Below, piece by piece: positions 11,671 to 14,287 of a stretch of DNA of 14,287 nt. The stretch's first letter is position 1, and each line of letters starts with the position of its first letter. The position numbers and the translations under genes were made by a program. The DNA is from Thermoleophilaceae bacterium (GTDB lineage: Bacteria; Actinomycetota; Thermoleophilia; Solirubrobacterales; Thermoleophilaceae). The notes under the pieces are model-generated. The model was given only the letters and a program-made list of their open reading frames with translations. It had not been told where the DNA came from and ran no database searches. The stretch lies in NCBI GenBank assembly GCA_013813135.1, contig JACCSF010000005.1, positions 1 to 14,287 of the forward strand, in the 5' to 3' direction.

Positions 11671-13236
11671 ATGTCCGAGCGGCGGCGCAAGCTCTGGGGT
11701 TGGGGCTATGAGGACCAGCGGTCTTCGCTCGGGGAGTTCGAGCAGATCGCACGCGGCGCTCGGGAGCACCTGGGCTTCGGGCCGGCCGAGGTGGAGTTGC
11801 CACCCCAGCTAGAGGACATCGATCTTCCGGCCGCGCGGCTCGAGCCGCCGCGGGCGCTGGCGGCCATCTGCAGCACCGACGCCTACGAGCGCGTCACCCA
11901 CGCCTACGGCAAGGCCTACCGCGACCTCGTCCGAGCCCTCCGCGGTCGCTTCGACCACCCGCCGGACGTCGTCGCCCACCCCGGCGACGAGCGCGAGCTG
12001 GAGCAGCTGCTCGACTGGTGCGCAGGGGCCGGCGCGGCCGCGATCCCCTTCGGCGGCGGCACCAGCGTCGTTGGCGGCGTCGAGCCGCGCCTGGCCGGCG
12101 ACTACGCCGGCGCCGTGACGATCGACCTCGGCCGCATGGACCGCGTCCTCGATGTCGATTCAGTCTCCCGCGCCGCTCGCATCCAGGGCGGCGCCACCGG
12201 CCCGGGGCTCGAGGAGCAGCTCAAGGGCCACGGCCTGACCCTGCGCCACTACCCGCAGTCGTTCGAGTGCTCGACGCTGGGCGGCTGGATCGCCACCCGC
12301 GCCGGCGGCCACTTCGCCACGCTGCACACGCACATCGACGACTTCGTGGAGTCGGTGCGCGCCCTAACGCCGAGCGGTGTCTGGGAGAGCCGCCGGCTCC
12401 CGGGGTCGGGCGCGGGCTCGAGCCCCGACCGGATGCTGATCGGCTCCGAGGGCATCCTCGGTGTGATCACCGAGGCGTGGGTGCGCGTTCAGGAGGCGCC
12501 CCGCTTCAAGGACTCGGCCGCGCTGCTGTTCGACGGCTTCGAGCAGGGCGCCGACGCGGTGCGGGCGCTCGCCCAGTCCCGCCTCTATCCCTCCAACTGC
12601 CGCCTGCTCGATCCCGGCGAGGCCGCACTCACAAGCGCGGCGCCCGACGGCAGGGCGTTGCTGGTGCTCGGCTTCGAGGCGGCAGGTGACCCCGTCGAGG
12701 CGTGGATGGCCCGGGCGCTCGAGCTCTGCCGCGACCACGGCGGGGTGCCGCGCGAGAAGCGCGGGGAGTCGGAGGGGGCCTGGCGCGATGCCTTCCTGCG
12801 CGCTCCCTACCTGCGCGACAACCTGATCGCCGCGGGCATCCTGGCCGAGACGTTCGAGACGGCGATCACCTGGGACCGCTTCGAGATGTTCGTGGCCGGT
12901 GTGCGCGAGCGCGCCGCCGCGGCGCTCGGGCCGGACGGCCACATCACGGTGCGCATCACGCACGCCTACCCCGACGGCGCCGCGCCCTACTTCACGGTGC
13001 TGGCGCCCGCGCGGCGCGGCTCCGAGCTCGAGCAGTGGGACGAGGTCAAGGCCGCGGCCTCGGAGGCGATCGAGTCCGCCGGCGGCACGATCACCCACCA
13101 TCACTCGGTCGGGCGCGATCACCGGCCCTGGTACGACCGCCAGCGCCCGGACCTCTTCGCGCAGGCCCTGCGGGCCGCGAAGGCGGCGATCGACCCGCAG
13201 GGCATCCTCAACCCCGGCGTGCTGGTGGACCCGTGA
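11671..13236 (+). CDS. FAD-linked oxidase of the alkyldihydroxyacetonephosphate synthase (AGPS) family
   Basis: A 521-residue vanillyl-alcohol-oxidase-fold flavoprotein. The FAD-binding half carries PFGGGTSVVGG (126-136), IQGGATGPGLEEQL (171-184), YPQSFECSTLGGWIATRAGG (194-213) and GSEGILGVIT (258-267). The C-terminal half has APYLRDNL (378-385) and ETFETAITWDR (393-403), which match the AGPS segment YxRD...ESFETSxxWDR, and THHHSVGRDH (475-484) corresponding to the AGPS active-site triple His. AGPS swaps the acyl chain of acyl-DHAP for a fatty alcohol, the committed step of ether-lipid synthesis. Bacterial relatives include a mycobacterial AGPS homologue, and not all need make ether lipids. 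GHV/GVG in AGPS reads SVG here, a small active-site difference. No signal peptide or membrane helix is seen. It diverges from the OGDH gene and its stop starts a coupling relay into the downstream hydrolase. Confidence 0.85.
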   Translation: MSERRRKLWGWGYEDQRSSLGEFEQIARGAREHLGFGPAEVELPPQLEDIDLPAARLEPPRALAAICSTDAYERVTHAYGKAYRDLVRALRGRFDHPPDVVAHPGDERELEQLLDWCAGAGAAAIPFGGGTSVVGGVEPRLAGDYAGAVTIDLGRMDRVLDVDSVSRAARIQGGATGPGLEEQLKGHGLTLRHYPQSFECSTLGGWIATRAGGHFATLHTHIDDFVESVRALTPSGVWESRRLPGSGAGSSPDRMLIGSEGILGVITEAWVRVQEAPRFKDSAALLFDGFEQGADAVRALAQSRLYPSNCRLLDPGEAALTSAAPDGRALLVLGFEAAGDPVEAWMARALELCRDHGGVPREKRGESEGAWRDAFLRAPYLRDNLIAAGILAETFETAITWDRFEMFVAGVRERAAAALGPDGHITVRITHAYPDGAAPYFTVLAPARRGSELEQWDEVKAAASEAIESAGGTITHHHSVGRDHRPWYDRQRPDLFAQALRAAKAAIDPQGILNPGVLVDP

Positions 13237-13276
13237 CCGCTGGCGGACCCGTGACCAAGCCGGCGGACCTGTGACC
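13221..13276 (+). repeat. Imperfect triplicate repeat across a gene junction
   Basis: GCTGGTGGACCCGTGACC (13221-13238) is followed directly by GCTGGCGGACCCGTGACC (13239-13256, one change), then after a 4-nt shift by CGGCGGACCTGTGACC (13261-13276, two changes over 16 bases). Each copy contains GTGACC. The first copy holds the stop of the FAD oxidase and the third holds the start of the hydrolase. Confidence 0.75.
13233..13274 (+). other. 13-codon mini-ORF relaying translation between two genes
   Basis: A GTG at 13233 overlaps the oxidase stop (GTGA, 13233-13236). Its frame runs 13 codons to a TGA at 13272-13274 that overlaps the GTG start of the hydrolase (GTGA, 13271-13274). Ribosomes ending the oxidase could reinitiate here and then again at the hydrolase. 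The product itself is probably meaningless; it derives from the junction repeat. Confidence 0.4.
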
Positions 13277-14287
13277 ACCCGCAAGCGCGAGCTGTCGCGC
13301 GCGGACCGCATCCTGCCGGGCCTGTGGCGGCTGCGCCTGCCGCTGCCGTGGCCGGGCGTCCCGCACGTGAACGCCTTCGCGATCGCGGCGGTGGACGGCG
13401 TGGTGCTGGTGGACACCGGGCTGCATGAGCCCGGTGCCATGCATCAGCTGGAGCGCGCGCTCGATCAGGCCGGCCTGGGCGTGGAGCATGTGCGCCTGCT
13501 GGTCTGCACGCACGCCCACTCGGACCACTACGGGCTGGCAGCACCAATCATCGAGCGCGCCGGCTGCGAGCTCTGGATGCACCCCAACCACGCGCACATG
13601 ACCAGGGCGGCCCAGGACCCCGAGCGCGCGTTCGAGCGCCGTTTCGAGGTCGCCCGCCAGAGCGGCGTGCCGGCCGACAAGCTGGCCGAGGCCAAGCAGG
13701 CTCGCGCGGGCCAGGGCTTCGGCATCGCGGAGCTCGTGATGCCCGACCGCCACCTGCTGCCCGAGGTGGAGGTCGAGACCGACCTGGGCACGTGGCAGGT
13801 CTACGAGACGCCGGGCCACGCGCCCTCACACGTGGTGCTGCACCAGCCCGAGCGCGGCCTGCTGCTCTCGGGCGACCACCTGCTCGGCAGGGTCTCGCTC
13901 TACTACGACTACGGCTACTCGCCCGACCCGGCCGGCGAGTTCCTGTCCAGCCTCGACGTGGTCGACGAGCTCGACGTGCAGCTCGTGCTGGCCGGGCACG
14001 GTCGCCCCGTGCGCGAGGCCCGCGCCCTCGCCGAGGCGAACCGGCGGACGGTCAACGAGCGCCTCGAGCGGGTGCGCCGCGCCATCTCGAAGGGCCCGCG
14101 GACGCCGTTCGACATCGTCCCCGAGATGCTCGACTCAGAGCTGCCAAACGCGATGATGATCAGCTGGGGGCTGACCGAGACGCTCTGCTACCTGCGGCAC
14201 CTGGAGCGCCTCGGCGAGGCGGCTCCCGTGGCGGACGCCGAGCCGGCGCTCTGGGGGATGACATCCGGGGGCTCGCGCCCCCGGGCC
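13271..14287 (+). CDS. Metallo-beta-lactamase-fold hydrolase (glyoxalase II / LACTB2-like), 3' end outside window
   Basis: The frame is open to the right edge: 339 residues without a stop. The fold is clear: FAIAAVDGVVLVDTG (36-50), the metal motif THAHSDH (80-86), PGHAPSH with His183, SGDHLL with Asp202, and AGHGRP with His243, so both zinc sites appear complete. Residues about 255-315 (VNERLERVRRAI ... TETLCYLRHLERLG) resemble the C-terminal winged-helix tail of LACTB2-like proteins. The tail after 315 is Ala/Pro-rich and probably near the true end. Substrate is unknown: thioester, lactone or nucleic acid are all possible in the family. It is a different subfamily from the persulfide dioxygenase earlier in the window. 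The GTG at 13271 is the only start available after the oxidase stop in this frame, and it has no strong ribosome binding site, so coupled translation is likely. Confidence 0.88.
   Translation, partial: MTTRKRELSRADRILPGLWRLRLPLPWPGVPHVNAFAIAAVDGVVLVDTGLHEPGAMHQLERALDQAGLGVEHVRLLVCTHAHSDHYGLAAPIIERAGCELWMHPNHAHMTRAAQDPERAFERRFEVARQSGVPADKLAEAKQARAGQGFGIAELVMPDRHLLPEVEVETDLGTWQVYETPGHAPSHVVLHQPERGLLLSGDHLLGRVSLYYDYGYSPDPAGEFLSSLDVVDELDVQLVLAGHGRPVREARALAEANRRTVNERLERVRRAISKGPRTPFDIVPEMLDSELPNAMMISWGLTETLCYLRHLERLGEAAPVADAEPALWGMTSGGSRPRA

Noticed and set aside
11602..11769. 56-codon N-terminal extension of the OGDH frame
   Set aside because: It runs into the divergent AGPS-like gene and lacks homology-like features; the lipoyl domain begins properly from ATG 11601.

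Overview
The window is very GC-rich, densely coded bacterial DNA with GTG starts, overlapping genes and many long antisense shadow frames. The clearest taxonomic clue is the 2-oxoglutarate dehydrogenase gene. It fuses E2 and E1 in one chain, as Actinomycetota do (mycobacterial Kgd, corynebacterial OdhA). I infer a high-GC actinomycete, perhaps a deep lineage such as Thermoleophilia. This rests on protein character only.

Region 1 (1 to about 2426) is the integrase end of an integrative element. It holds four tightly coupled plus-strand genes: the C-terminal part of a TOPRIM-like protein, an excisionase-like HTH protein, a small basic conserved protein and a tyrosine recombinase. The recombinase gene ends 67 bp from the 3' end of an intact minus-strand tRNA-Asp(GTC) gene at 2427-2500. 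This is the classical layout of an element inserted at a tRNA 3' end. The rest of the element and its other attachment site lie left of the window.

Region 2 (2560-4729, plus) is chromosomal. An SDR oxidoreductase is followed after 1 nt by a CstB-like enzyme with three domains: persulfide dioxygenase, a pseudo-rhodanese and an active rhodanese. It points to reactive-sulfur detoxification.

Region 3 (4726-11601, minus) holds a 1431-residue 2-oxoglutarate dehydrogenase E2-E1 fusion and, 48 bp downstream, a membrane-bound triple-PAS GGDEF diguanylate cyclase. The cyclase converges on the sulfur gene and the two stop codons share a palindromic CTAG. The E2-E1 protein is the most notable object here. 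Unlike Kgd/OdhA as I know them, it keeps two complete lipoyl domains and a subunit-binding domain ahead of the E2 and E1 catalytic parts. The cycle's E2 and E1 chemistry, with its own swinging arms, therefore sits on one chain.

Region 4 (11671-14287, plus) is divergent from region 3. It holds an alkyl-DHAP-synthase-like FAD oxidase and a metallo-beta-lactamase-fold hydrolase cut by the window edge. They are joined by a 38-nt junction that looks like a triplicated start/stop motif, forming a GTGA-to-GTGA coupling relay through a 13-codon mini-ORF. No intergenic stretch exceeds 300 bases, and I saw no CRISPR, rRNA or insertion sequence.
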